This document shows positions 55,261 through 63,913 of a stretch of DNA of 64,000 nt, piece by piece (within the stretch, counting starts at the first letter, position 1; every line of letters starts with the position of its first letter). Under the pieces are notes generated by a model. That model was not told the DNA's origin, did no database searches, and worked only from the letters and a program-made list of their open reading frames with translations. The position numbers were made by a program, and so were the translations under genes. The DNA comes from CAZWAP01 sp964632005. Its GTDB lineage: Bacteria > Planctomycetota > Phycisphaerae > Sedimentisphaerales > Anaerobacaceae. Location of the stretch: the NCBI GenBank assembly GCA_964632005.1, contig CAZWAP010000003.1, positions 49,380-113,379 of the forward strand, written 5' to 3'.

Positions 55261-56079
55261 TCAGACCCCGCTGAACGCCGAGAATCCCCCGTCAACCGGC
55301 ACGACCACGCCCGTGACGAACCTGGCCGCGTCGCTCAGCAGCCAGATGACGGTTCCTATCAGCTCCTCGGCCTGGCCAAACCTTCCCATCGGCGTATGCT
55401 CGATTATCGTCTTGCCGCGATCCGTAAGCTCGCCGGTCTTCTCATCCGTCAGCAGAAACCGGTTCTGCTCGGTCAGGAAGAACCCCGGTGCAATCGCGTT
55501 GACACGAATGTCTTTCGAATAATTCTGGCAGATATGTACCGCCAGCCACTGCGTAAAATTGCTGACCGCCGCCTTGGCCGCGGAATACGCCGGAATCTTG
55601 GTCAGCGGACGAAAGGCGTTCATACTGGAAATGTTTAGAATAACGCCTGAACCTTTCTGAGCCATTTCCCTGCCGAAGACCTGGCTCGGCAAAAGCGTAC
55701 CCAGAAAATTCAGGTCGAAGACGAACCGAATAGCTTCGCAGGGGAGGTCAAAGAAGGATAGCTCTGGCGATGTAGTGGCTCGCTTGTTGTTCCCGCCGGC
55801 CCCGTTGATCAGTACGTCAACGCCGCCCAACTCCGAGTGGACCTTATCCGCAGCCATCTCTATGCTGCCCTTGTCCAGCACGTCGCATTTTACGGCGACG
55901 GCTTTGCCCCCGGTTGACCGGATTTCCTCGGCGATGCTAACTGCGGCCGGCTCGGACAGGTCCAGCACCGCTATCCTGGCGCCCCGGCTGCCCAGCGCCC
56001 TTGCCATCGCTCCACAGAGAACCCCGCCGCCGCCCGTAACCACGATCACCTTGTCTCTGACCTCGAACAAATCTTCCAT
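55261..56079 (-). CDS. uxuB: SDR-type D-mannonate oxidoreductase (fructuronate reductase)-like
   Basis: 272 residues. It has the SDR cofactor motif VTGGGGVLCGAMA, catalytic Ser in NISSMNAF and YSAAK, and INGAGGNNKRATT, a signature shared with the SDR mannonate oxidoreductases (UxuB/YjmF type) of uronate clusters. It would reduce fructuronate, the UxaC product, to mannonate. ATG 56079 has AAGGAA and GGGAAG upstream; the longer frame to 56367 overlaps the next gene and is Gly/Arg-rich junk. Gluconate-5-dehydrogenase-like activity is an alternative. Confidence 0.82.
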   Translation of the reverse strand: MEDLFEVRDKVIVVTGGGGVLCGAMARALGSRGARIAVLDLSEPAAVSIAEEIRSTGGKAVAVKCDVLDKGSIEMAADKVHSELGGVDVLINGAGGNNKRATTSPELSFFDLPCEAIRFVFDLNFLGTLLPSQVFGREMAQKGSGVILNISSMNAFRPLTKIPAYSAAKAAVSNFTQWLAVHICQNYSKDIRVNAIAPGFFLTEQNRFLLTDEKTGELTDRGKTIIEHTPMGRFGQAEELIGTVIWLLSDAARFVTGVVVPVDGGFSAFSGV

Positions 56080-56141
56080 CTTCCCGGATTCCTTCACCGA
56101 TTGACCCTCGCCTCGCAGCGATGGCCGGACTGATAAATACC

Positions 56142-57407
56142 CTACATATACTTTGGCAGCTTCTTCTCCAGTGGTTTTCGCTGGAACCTCATAAACACCG
56201 GCAATCCGTCTTCTCCGATTGTTATGGGTGCCTCGCCCTGTACAAGCGGCCGGACGTAGTCGCGCATCGCATCGGTTATGTGGTTGCCGGCCTCGTTGAT
56301 ATACTCCGCCGGCACCTTCTTCTCCCCGTTGGCCACGTCCGCCAGCTCCGCCAGGCCCGTCGTGCACTTGTATTCGGGCCTATCCTCGCGTACCAGCGTG
56401 ACCATTTTGCCGTTGACGCCCTCCAGGGCATATTTGACGGCCATCTGCCCGCACATATACGCCTCGTTGACATCGGTCAGCGAGGCAAAGTGCATCGCGC
56501 TTCGCTGATTTGTGCCCAACTTGTTGAACCGTGCCTTTATCTTCACTTCCTCTTCTATAACCGCTTTGAGCATCTCGGCCACGCCGCCTAACTGAACGTG
56601 TCCGAAGCTGTCCTTGGCGAATGCACCCCTGTCGGCCGTGATGTACTGCCCTTTCTCGTCCTTGAGACCTTCGCCGGCCACGATGAACACCCTGCCCAAC
56701 CGTTTGAGCACCTCTTCGACGTCCCTGACGAGCTTGTCGAAGGAAAAGGGCGCCTCCGGCATATAGATCAGATGTGGTGCATCCTCGGGACTTCGAGCCG
56801 CTAAGCCCGTCGCCGCTGCTATCCAGCCGGCGTTTCGACCCATTACCTCGAGGATTGTGCACGTGTCGGTTGTATAGAGTGCCTCGGTATCCCGCCCGGC
56901 TTCGGCGGCACAGGTCGCCACGTATTTGGCCACGCTCGGATAACCTGGACAGTGGTCGGTATACGCAAGGTCGTTGTCCACGGTCTTCGGAATGCCCATA
57001 CAGACCAGCTCATATTTCGCATCCGCAGCCAATCTGTTGACCTTGTCCGCAGTATCCATCGAATCGTTGCCGCCGGCATAGAAGAAGTAGTGGATCTCGT
57101 GGGCCTTGAAGACGTCCAGCACTCGCTCGAAGTCGGCCTTGGATTCTTCCAGGGACTTCAGTTTGTATCTGCACGAGCCGATAGCCGCAGCCGGGGTGCG
57201 TTTGAGGGCCTCGATGGTTTCCGGCTTCTCTGACGAGATGTCAAACAGATCCTCCTTCAGGACACCCAGGATCCCGTTGGTGGCCCCGATTACGCGCCCG
57301 ATCTGCCCGGATTTGATCGCCTCCTGTATGACCCCGCAGGCGCTGGAGTTTATCACCGCTGTCGGCCCGCCTGATTGTGCCACAATCGCATTCGGCTTTG
57401 CACCCAT
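56142..57407 (-). CDS. pfp: Phosphofructokinase, probably PPi-dependent
   Basis: 421 residues of the PfkA superfamily, phosphorylating fructose 6-phosphate. Two diagnostic sites point to pyrophosphate as donor: AGGNDSM has D115 where ATP enzymes have Gly in GGDGS, and IPKTVDND has K141 where ATP enzymes have Gly in PGTIDND. Other motifs are QSGGPTAVIN, EVMGRNAGWIA, AGEGLKD and QRSAMHFASLTD. ATG 57407 follows GGGGAG. A good promoter lies at 57468-57496, making this the first gene of the minus-strand run. The reaction would be reversible. Confidence 0.9.
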   Translation of the reverse strand: MGAKPNAIVAQSGGPTAVINSSACGVIQEAIKSGQIGRVIGATNGILGVLKEDLFDISSEKPETIEALKRTPAAAIGSCRYKLKSLEESKADFERVLDVFKAHEIHYFFYAGGNDSMDTADKVNRLAADAKYELVCMGIPKTVDNDLAYTDHCPGYPSVAKYVATCAAEAGRDTEALYTTDTCTILEVMGRNAGWIAAATGLAARSPEDAPHLIYMPEAPFSFDKLVRDVEEVLKRLGRVFIVAGEGLKDEKGQYITADRGAFAKDSFGHVQLGGVAEMLKAVIEEEVKIKARFNKLGTNQRSAMHFASLTDVNEAYMCGQMAVKYALEGVNGKMVTLVREDRPEYKCTTGLAELADVANGEKKVPAEYINEAGNHITDAMRDYVRPLVQGEAPITIGEDGLPVFMRFQRKPLEKKLPKYM

Positions 57408-57467
57408 CGCAGATACTCCCCTAAAAAATTTCCAATAGCCCTGGCTGAATCGACATATAGCTGGCAG

Positions 57468-57496
57468 AATATACATCAGGGCGGTGGCGATTTCAA
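57468..57496 (-). promoter_or_regulatory. Promoter of pfp and the minus-strand run
   Basis: Minus strand: TTGAAA (57496-57491), 17-base spacer, TATATT (57473-57468), each 5/6 to consensus. The predicted leader is about 55 bases. Confidence 0.55.
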
Positions 57497-57551
57497 CGCT
57501 TTTCGCTTACGGGTGCCTATTGCTCTATTGTGAGACCCCCGGGACCAGGAT

Positions 57552-57896
57552 ATGGCAGAAAACTACATCATTGCACGGTTCGATGAAATCGACCCGATAA
57601 GGTGCGCGTGCGGCTTCTCCCGCCGGGCCTTTGTCTCACCCGAAAACACCACTGCCACGACACACATAGTTGATATCGAAGAGGACGCCAAGGTGCACTA
57701 TCACAAGAAGCTCACCGAAATCTATCTTGTCCTCGAAGGCAGCGGAGTTCTGGAGCTTGACGGCGAGGAAGTTCCGGTAGAGCCGTTTACCGCCATCCTT
57801 ATCAAGCCCGGCTGTCGCCATCGCGCCGTCGGAAGAATGAGGATAGTGAACGTCGTAATCCCCGCCTTCGACCACGAAGACGAGTGGTTCGATTAG
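57552..57896 (+). CDS. Small cupin-domain protein
   Basis: 114 residues forming one cupin barrel. Motif 1 is KVHYHKKLTEIYLVLEGSG (two His and a Glu as metal ligands), and motif 2 is PFTAILIKPGCRHRAVG. Single-domain cupins are isomerases, sensors or mannose-phosphate-isomerase-like binders; nothing here fixes the role. It is divergent from pfp and followed by a non-coding stretch, so may be a lone gene. AGGAT precedes the ATG. Confidence 0.82.
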   Translation: MAENYIIARFDEIDPIRCACGFSRRAFVSPENTTATTHIVDIEEDAKVHYHKKLTEIYLVLEGSGVLELDGEEVPVEPFTAILIKPGCRHRAVGRMRIVNVVIPAFDHEDEWFD

Positions 57897-58239
57897 CATG
57901 GGGGATGTGTTATCGGACAACCGGTGGTTTTTGCAAAGAGCACCCTGGGCTCAAGAGGAGAAGATGCCAGGTATGATGGCACGGGCAAGCTTACCGCCCT
58001 TATTATTGCTTTGCCTGCCCCAACGGCGAATGTACAGGCTCCAATCGCGCCCACTGTGGCAAAGCATCGCCGGCTTATTGGACTGGTACAGACCGGGCTA
58101 TCTATCCCGCGACGGACGCTCCAAAATCTGCGGCCGGCGAGAGGGCACGCTTATCCGCCTCAAGTGGACCGACTCACCTGAACCGCCGGTTTGGGTCGTA
58201 AAACGCCCCAGCCACGACTGTCGGCGGGGGATTTTTCTG
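57897..58239. other. Stretch between the cupin and the BRCT-like gene, no supported gene
   Basis: Frames of 120 codons (57898-58260) and 85 codons (57924-58181) lack family features. A third frame here (about 57985-58203) reads a cysteine-rich segment but has a stop just upstream and no start codon. It may be a decayed gene. Confidence 0.3.
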
Positions 58240-58268
58240 TTGACTTCGGGGCTGCCTTAGGCGATAAT
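58240..58268 (+). promoter_or_regulatory. Sigma70-like promoter of the BRCT-like membrane protein gene
   Basis: TTGACT (58240-58245), 17-base spacer, GATAAT (58263-58268), each 5/6. The leader is about 50 bases, with TAGGAG before the ATG. Confidence 0.6.
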
Positions 58269-58326
58269 ATGTGTATCGAAATGGGCTTTGTAGGGTGATT
58301 CGCCGTACTCTTAGGAGTTTTTCACT

Positions 58327-59769
58327 ATGCCACCTCGCAAAAGACGCCAGAGCAATGCTATGCTCTATACGCTGATCGCATTCGTGGTGCTTTTTGTCGC
58401 CGCGGCGACCTGTGCCGTCGTCTTCTACATAAAGGCTGAAGACTACAGAACCGGCCAGGCCGACCTGAGGCGGCAGATCGCCGAGCTTGTTACCACCACA
58501 GAGCGGCAGCGGCTTGGCTCCATCATCGGCGCCAAGGATCCCCGGGCCAGTTGGCTGGGGACCCTCAACGAGCACTTCGACAGCGCCGTCGCCCTCGTAG
58601 CAGGAGCTGTCCCCCAGAATATCCACGCTCAGGGCAAGCTCGCCACCGCTCAGGCACAGGCCAGGGACGCCCTTGCCCTGGCCGCCCGGTACGTTGACCT
58701 GACCAACGCCGAGCCCAACACTGTCGGCCTGACCCGTGTCATTGCGGATCTCAAGACCGCACTCGACAACCAGAGCGCCGCCGCCGACGACCTCAATAAC
58801 CGGCTCGGCCAACTCGAGCAGAGGTTCAACGACGCTCTCGCGGCCACACACGAAAAAGAGCGCATCCTCCTGGCCGAGAAAGACATTCTGCTCCAGATGG
58901 TCAACCAGAACGCAGAGGACTACGAAAAGCTCAGAAAGCTCGTCGAGCAGAGTGCCGACCAGAGAATCCAGAACGCACTGGCTGACCTTGAGAAGGAAAA
59001 ACAGGGCCGCCAAGAGCTCAACCAGCAACTGCTTGCTACCCAGGCCCAGCTTGAGCTGGCCGAGGGCAAAATAAAACGTGCCCAGGAGCAAATTCGGCTC
59101 ATCAACCCCCCGCCAGACGCCAATGCACCCGCTCTGGTCGCAGACGGGAAAATCATCCTCGTTGACTACAACACCAAGGTCGTCCACATCAACAAGGGCA
59201 GTGACGACCACGTCTATCCAGGCCTTACCTTCGCGGTGCACGACAAGAACGCCCCGTTGCCCAAGGACGGGAAAGGAAAGGCTGAAATCGAGGTCTTCGA
59301 CGTTCGGAAGAAGTTCTCCGCTGCACGAGTCGTTTCTCAGAATCCGAGAAGGCCGATCCTCGAGGGCGACGTCATTGCAAACCTCATCTGGGACGCCGCC
59401 GGCAAGAATGTCTTTGTCATTGCCGGGGAGTTCGACCTTGACAATGACGGCTCCCTCGACAGGGACGCGACCCCCAGGCTTAAAGCCCTCATTGAAAAAT
59501 GGGGCGGCAAGGTCGATGAGGCTATCTCGGTCGAGACCGATTTCCTCTTGCTCGGAAGACAGCCGCGGACTCTGAGGAAGCCGACCTTCCAGGAGCTCGA
59601 AATTGACCCGTCCGCAATGGATAAATATGAGGCCTCTGTGCGAAGGCGCGATGCGTATCTAAAAATCCGCTCCCAGGCGCAGGCCCTCTGGATACCGATC
59701 TTTACCTACGACAGGTTCCTCCACTTCATCGGCTACAAGCAGCAGGCCGCCAACGCCGGGGCTTTTTAA
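58327..59769 (+). CDS. Membrane-anchored coiled-coil protein with a C-terminal BRCT-like segment
   Basis: 480 residues: basic N-terminus, one transmembrane helix (LYTLIAFVVLFVAAATCAVVF), a long Ala/Gln/Glu-rich coiled coil (about 40-260), a beta-rich domain (about 270-350, IILVDYNTKVVHINKGSDD), and a segment about 361-412 (NVFVIAGEFDLDNDG to GGKVDEAISVETDFLLLG). This last segment has the order of a BRCT fold: FVIAG.FD, a Gly-Gly after a helix, and a final TDFLLLG. I cannot name a family. It overlaps nnrE tail to tail by 4 bases and has its own promoter. Confidence 0.8.
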   Translation: MPPRKRRQSNAMLYTLIAFVVLFVAAATCAVVFYIKAEDYRTGQADLRRQIAELVTTTERQRLGSIIGAKDPRASWLGTLNEHFDSAVALVAGAVPQNIHAQGKLATAQAQARDALALAARYVDLTNAEPNTVGLTRVIADLKTALDNQSAAADDLNNRLGQLEQRFNDALAATHEKERILLAEKDILLQMVNQNAEDYEKLRKLVEQSADQRIQNALADLEKEKQGRQELNQQLLATQAQLELAEGKIKRAQEQIRLINPPPDANAPALVADGKIILVDYNTKVVHINKGSDDHVYPGLTFAVHDKNAPLPKDGKGKAEIEVFDVRKKFSAARVVSQNPRRPILEGDVIANLIWDAAGKNVFVIAGEFDLDNDGSLDRDATPRLKALIEKWGGKVDEAISVETDFLLLGRQPRTLRKPTFQELEIDPSAMDKYEASVRRRDAYLKIRSQAQALWIPIFTYDRFLHFIGYKQQAANAGAF

Positions 59770-60470
59770 GACGGCCGCCATCGCGCCGGGTCAACGCCGA
59801 TCGAGGCAACGTAAATCTCCCCCGTGTAATGCTGCGCTCCTGCACAGGTAAAGCCCTTCTTGACCGCCACAAAAGTAACCGTGTAGGTTGCCCTTATCGC
59901 CGCCCCCAAGGGCTTGCCCGTATCGCAGTCCAGCCCCGATGGTATATCGACCGCCAGGATCGGCTTGCCCTGCCCGTTGATCGCCTCTATCAGCTCCCTG
60001 TATTCTGCTCGAAGCTCTCCCACCAGGCCCGTCCCGAAAAGCCCGTCAACTATCATCTCTGCGTCCGTTGCCAGCCGCTGCGCCTGCCGTGCCGCATCGT
60101 GGCCGGCCGGCTCGAGTTGTTCAATCCGATGCCCGAGCCTACTTAGGACCTCCAGGTTCACCAGCGCATCGCCCCTGATCTTCACCCGCTCTCCGCAGAC
60201 GACCACCACCACTTCAAACCCGCTGTTTAGAAGGTGCCTGGCTATCACGTACCCGTCGCCCCCGTTATTCCCCGTTCCGCAGAATATGCAGACCTTCGGC
60301 CTGGCGGTGCCCCTCAGTTTTTCTTTTATAAGCTCGGCGCAGCTTCGCCCCGCGTTTTCCATCAATACCACGCCCGGTATGCCTAACTCGTTGATTGCCC
60401 AGGCATCAACGGCCCGCACTTGGTCCCTGCTCATCACAACACGTTTTCTGTGGCCCGAGTACTTCTCCAT
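59766..60470 (-). CDS. nnrE: NAD(P)H-hydrate epimerase (YjeF N-terminal domain)
   Basis: 234 residues. Repairs damaged NAD(P)H hydrate by epimerising the R form. YjeF_N features are VDAWAINELGIPGVVLMENAG, CGTGNNGGDGYVIAR (phosphate loop), VDGLFGTGL and LAVDIPSGLDCDTG. Unlike in many bacteria it lacks the fused ADP-dependent dehydratase domain, which must be elsewhere. ATG 60470 is within 8 bases of a TATAAT, so the leader is almost absent. Confidence 0.92.
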   Translation of the reverse strand: MEKYSGHRKRVVMSRDQVRAVDAWAINELGIPGVVLMENAGRSCAELIKEKLRGTARPKVCIFCGTGNNGGDGYVIARHLLNSGFEVVVVVCGERVKIRGDALVNLEVLSRLGHRIEQLEPAGHDAARQAQRLATDAEMIVDGLFGTGLVGELRAEYRELIEAINGQGKPILAVDIPSGLDCDTGKPLGAAIRATYTVTFVAVKKGFTCAGAQHYTGEIYVASIGVDPARWRPS

Positions 60471-60478
60471 AGCGCGTC

Positions 60479-60508
60479 ATTATATATACCGCCGGCCCCA
60501 TCCGTCAA
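60479..60508 (-). promoter_or_regulatory. Promoter of nnrE, abutting the surE promoter
   Basis: Minus strand: TTGACG (60508-60503), 18-base spacer, perfect TATAAT (60484-60479), eight bases before the nnrE ATG. Its -35 touches the -35 of the divergent surE promoter. Confidence 0.55.
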
Positions 60509-60537
60509 TTGACACAACCTCGAGGGCCTGTTACAAT
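60509..60537 (+). promoter_or_regulatory. Near-consensus promoter of surE
   Basis: Perfect TTGACA (60509-60514), 17-base spacer, TACAAT (60532-60537) preceded by an extended -10 TGT. The predicted leader is about 95 bases. Confidence 0.7.
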
Positions 60538-60637
60538 CCCGGCCACGAGCAGGGCGTACTCGCCTGTTTCCGGGCTGCCCGGCGGGCTACATAACACGCC
60601 AGCAAGAATTCGAAATACGATACACTGCGAAGCGACT

Positions 60638-61390
60638 ATGAACATACTTCTGACAAACGACGACGGCATCTTCGCACCGGGCCTGGCTGCGATCTATGAC
60701 CACCTCGTCAAACTCGGCCGGGTCACCGTCGTTGCGCCCGATTCGAGCCGGTCCGGCGCAAGCCACAGCGTTACGTTCTCCCGACCTCTTATCTGCCACA
60801 AGGTTGACATCAACGGCCGTTTCACCGGCTACAGCATCCAGGGCTCACCGGCCGACTGCGTGAAGCTCGCTTATATGCAGCTGCACGAGGGGCCTATCGA
60901 CCTGCTCGTCGCCGGAATAAACAACGGCGCCAACGCCGGGATCAACGTCTATTACTCCGGGACCGTTGCCGCCGCTATGGAAGGGGCCTTCCTCAAGATC
61001 CCGGCGGTCGCGATGAGCCTCTGCGTTGAGGCGCCCGGCGTGCCGGGAGACTTCGACAGGGCCGCGCTCTACTGCGCCAGAATCCTGGATAAACTTATGC
61101 CTGTCGAGCCGGGTTCCGTCATAAACATCAACATTCCCCGGCTCTCAAGAGGCGAACCCAGGGGCGTCCGGGTTGTCCCGCAGTCTTCCACCGGCTTCAA
61201 CGAGCGTTATATCGCCCACGAAGACGAACTCGGCCGAACCGCCTTCCAGCTGACCGGCTACCTCCACGTTGTGGATGGAACGCCGTCCGACACCACCTCG
61301 CTGGAGGCTGGCTACATCACGATAACCGCCCTGACGGCCGATATGACCGACCACCAAAAAACCCGTGAACTTGCCCGCATAGAATGGTAA
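60638..61390 (+). CDS. surE: 5'/3'-nucleotidase SurE
   Basis: 250 residues. A metal-dependent phosphatase of nucleoside monophosphates. Starts with the signature MNILLTNDDGIFAPGLAAI (metal aspartates in NDDG), then VVAPDSSRSGASHSVT, GSPADCVKL, VAGINNGANAGINVYYSGTVAAAMEG and the C-terminal SDTTSLEAGYITITAL. ATG 60638 gives the exact family start; the frame upstream is the promoter region. tdh follows after 89 bases. Confidence 0.96.
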   Translation: MNILLTNDDGIFAPGLAAIYDHLVKLGRVTVVAPDSSRSGASHSVTFSRPLICHKVDINGRFTGYSIQGSPADCVKLAYMQLHEGPIDLLVAGINNGANAGINVYYSGTVAAAMEGAFLKIPAVAMSLCVEAPGVPGDFDRAALYCARILDKLMPVEPGSVININIPRLSRGEPRGVRVVPQSSTGFNERYIAHEDELGRTAFQLTGYLHVVDGTPSDTTSLEAGYITITALTADMTDHQKTRELARIEW

Positions 61391-61479
61391 ACTTGCGTCG
61401 GCCTGAGCGTGCACGTGGCCTGGCGGGCAAGCTCGAGATATAGTAAAAAAACCTGGTGTGCTGTAGGAAACCGACGCTG

Positions 61480-62508
61480 ATGATAGCACTCGTTAAGAAA
61501 TTTCCAGAACCTGGAATCTGGGCAGAGGATGTCCCTGAGCCGGGCGTAGGCCCCAACGACGTCCTCATCAAAGTACAAAAAACCGCCATCTGCGGGACCG
61601 ACATCCACATCTACAACTGGGACAACTGGGCCCAGAAGAATATAAAAACCCCGCTTGTCATAGGCCATGAGTTCGTCGGGACCGTCGCTGAGATAGGCCC
61701 CAACGTACATGACGTCAAGGTCGGCGAGCTTGTCAGCGGCGAAGGACACGTGGTCTGTGGGCGCTGCAGGAACTGCCTGGCCGGCCGACGACATCTCTGC
61801 ACCGAGCCAAGCTGCGTCGGCGTCGACCGCAACGGCGCGTTCGCACAGTACCTTTCGATCCCCGTCTCGAATGTCTGGCACTGTCATCCCGAGATATCCA
61901 CTGACATCCTCGCCTGCTTCGACCCCCTCGGCAATGCCGTCCACACGACCCTATCCTTCGACCTTGTCGGAGAAGACGTCCTGATCACCGGAGCCGGCCC
62001 CATAGGGCTTATGGCTGTTGCCGTCGCGCAGCACGCAGGCGCAAGGTACGTCGTCATAACCGATATCAATCCCTACCGCCTGGAACTCGCAGAGAAGATG
62101 AACCCGACCCTCGTCCTCGACGCCCGGACCCAGAACCTCCGCGATGCGCAGAGAATGCTCGATATGAAAGAAGGTTTCGACGTCGGACTCGAGATGTCCG
62201 GCAGCCCCGACGCCTTCAAGGCGATGCTCGAGAATATGTCGCACGGCGGGAAAATCGCCCTGCTCGGGATTATGCCGCCCACCCGGATAGACTGGGATTA
62301 CGTCGTCTTTAACGGCCTTACGATAAAGGGTATCTACGGCAGAGAGATGTTTGAAACCTGGTACAAGGCCACAATGCTCGTACAAAAAGGACTCGACATA
62401 ACCCCTATCATCACGCATCGCTTCGGCCATACCGACTACAAGGAGGCCTTCGAAGTGATGAAATCGGGAAACTCCGGAAAGGTAATACTTGACTGGACTG
62501 AAGAATAG
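61480..62508 (+). CDS. tdh: L-threonine 3-dehydrogenase
   Basis: 342 residues (E. coli 341). NAD-dependent zinc MDR oxidising threonine to 2-amino-3-ketobutyrate. Catalytic zinc residues are in AICGTDIHIYNWD and GHEFVGTV. The structural zinc cysteines are in CGRCRNCLAGRRHLC, and the Rossmann motif is ITGAGPIGLMA. The C-terminus IKGIYGREMFETWYK is typical of Tdh. ATG 61480 with TAGGAA upstream is chosen over GTG 61456. The product goes to kbl, 220 bases downstream. Confidence 0.96.
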   Translation: MIALVKKFPEPGIWAEDVPEPGVGPNDVLIKVQKTAICGTDIHIYNWDNWAQKNIKTPLVIGHEFVGTVAEIGPNVHDVKVGELVSGEGHVVCGRCRNCLAGRRHLCTEPSCVGVDRNGAFAQYLSIPVSNVWHCHPEISTDILACFDPLGNAVHTTLSFDLVGEDVLITGAGPIGLMAVAVAQHAGARYVVITDINPYRLELAEKMNPTLVLDARTQNLRDAQRMLDMKEGFDVGLEMSGSPDAFKAMLENMSHGGKIALLGIMPPTRIDWDYVVFNGLTIKGIYGREMFETWYKATMLVQKGLDITPIITHRFGHTDYKEAFEVMKSGNSGKVILDWTEE

Positions 62509-62728
62509 TACAGAATCCCGTACCAGCCAGATCGGAAGTCTATGTGCAGGAAAGTACCCATCAGAGTCGGTTTGATGTTGCTTGCGCCGCCTTGCTCGGT
62601 TCAAGGCTTCCACCTGCGGTCCGATTCAGGCGCCGCACCCCCAATCTCCGGTTTTGCCTTTGCCCTGCAGGTGGCCACCGGGGTCCGGCCCATCTGATGC
62701 GGTAACGCTCCATCGGAAAGGATGCGAA

Positions 62729-63913
62729 ATGTTCGGAAAGATCAGAGAACACATAACCGACCAGCTCCAGCAGATACAGCAAGCCGGCCTCTATAAGGCA
62801 GAAAGGATCATCACCAGCCCACAGAATGCCAGAATCACCATCACCGGCGGCCAAAAAGTTCTCAACCTCTGCGCCAATAACTATCTGGGCCTCGCCGACC
62901 ACCCCGAAATCATCAAGGCCGCCCGTGAAAGCTACGATAAATGGGGATACGGCCTCTCGTCCGTACGCTTTATCTGCGGCACACAGCTGGTCCACAAGCG
63001 GCTCGAAGAAAAAATCTCGGAGTTCCTCGGCACCGAGGAGACCATCCTGTACTCTTCGTGCTTCGACGCAAATACCGGCCTGTTCGAGACCCTGCTCACC
63101 GCCGAGGACGCCGTCATCTCCGACCAGCTCAACCACGCCAGCATCATCGACGGCATCCGTCTCTGCAAGGCGCAGAGGTTCCGCTTCGCCAATTGCGATA
63201 TGGACGATCTCGAAGCAAAGTTGAAGGAAGCCCAATCAGCACGGTTCCGCCTGATCGCCACCGATGGCGTCTTTTCGATGGACGGGACCATTGCAAAGCT
63301 GCCGGAGATCTGCGACCTCGCCGAGAAGTACGACGCGCTGGTAATGATCGACGATTCGCACGCCGTCGGGGTCCTCGGTGCCCACGGCCGGGGAACACAC
63401 GAATATCACGACGTGATGGGCCGGGTTGACATCATAACCGGGACCCTCGGCAAGGCGCTCGGCGGTGCCAGCGGCGGCTACACCTCCGGCAGAAAAGAAA
63501 TCATCGAGTTTCTCCGCCAGCGCTCACGCCCATACCTCTTCTCCAACACCCTTGCCCCCGCAATCGTCGCGGCGTCCCTCGAGGCCCTCGAGCTCCTTAG
63601 CCGGTCCACGGAGCTTCGCGACAGGCTTGCCGAAAACACCGACTACTTCAGGACCCGGATCGCTGAGCTCGGCCTGAACGTTCTGCCGGGCGAGCACCCG
63701 ATAGTACCTATTATGCTTGGCGACGCGGTTCTTGCCCAGAATATGGCCGATAAGCTCCTCGAAAAGGGCGTCTATGTCATCGGATTCTCCTACCCCGTCG
63801 TCCCGAAGGGCCAGGCCCGAATCCGTACCCAGATCTCCGCCGCCCATACCAGGGAAGACCTCGATTTTGCAATCGAGAAGATCGCCGAGGTCAAGGGCGA
63901 ACTTGGAATCTGA
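62729..63913 (+). CDS. kbl: Glycine C-acetyltransferase (2-amino-3-ketobutyrate CoA ligase)
   Basis: 394 residues (E. coli 398). PLP enzyme splitting 2-amino-3-ketobutyrate with CoA into glycine and acetyl-CoA. It is an alpha-oxoamine synthase with LNLCANNYLGLADHP, YGLSSVRFICGT, VMIDDSHAVGVLG and the PLP lysine in GTLGKALGGASGG. ATG 62729 has AAGGAT upstream; the frame from 62582 is Pro/Arg-rich non-coding text. With tdh it forms the two-step threonine degradation pathway. 87 bases remain to the window end. Confidence 0.96.
   Translation: MFGKIREHITDQLQQIQQAGLYKAERIITSPQNARITITGGQKVLNLCANNYLGLADHPEIIKAARESYDKWGYGLSSVRFICGTQLVHKRLEEKISEFLGTEETILYSSCFDANTGLFETLLTAEDAVISDQLNHASIIDGIRLCKAQRFRFANCDMDDLEAKLKEAQSARFRLIATDGVFSMDGTIAKLPEICDLAEKYDALVMIDDSHAVGVLGAHGRGTHEYHDVMGRVDIITGTLGKALGGASGGYTSGRKEIIEFLRQRSRPYLFSNTLAPAIVAASLEALELLSRSTELRDRLAENTDYFRTRIAELGLNVLPGEHPIVPIMLGDAVLAQNMADKLLEKGVYVIGFSYPVVPKGQARIRTQISAAHTREDLDFAIEKIAEVKGELGI

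Noticed and set aside
57985..58203. A cysteine-rich reading (YYCFACPNGECTG...) after the cupin gene
   Set aside because: A stop codon lies just upstream in the same frame and there is no start; it could be chance or a remnant, not a supported gene.
58174..59241. A 355-codon minus-strand frame opposite the coiled-coil protein
   Set aside because: Val/Leu/Gly-rich shadow. The plus frame has a promoter, ribosome site, membrane helix and heptad pattern.
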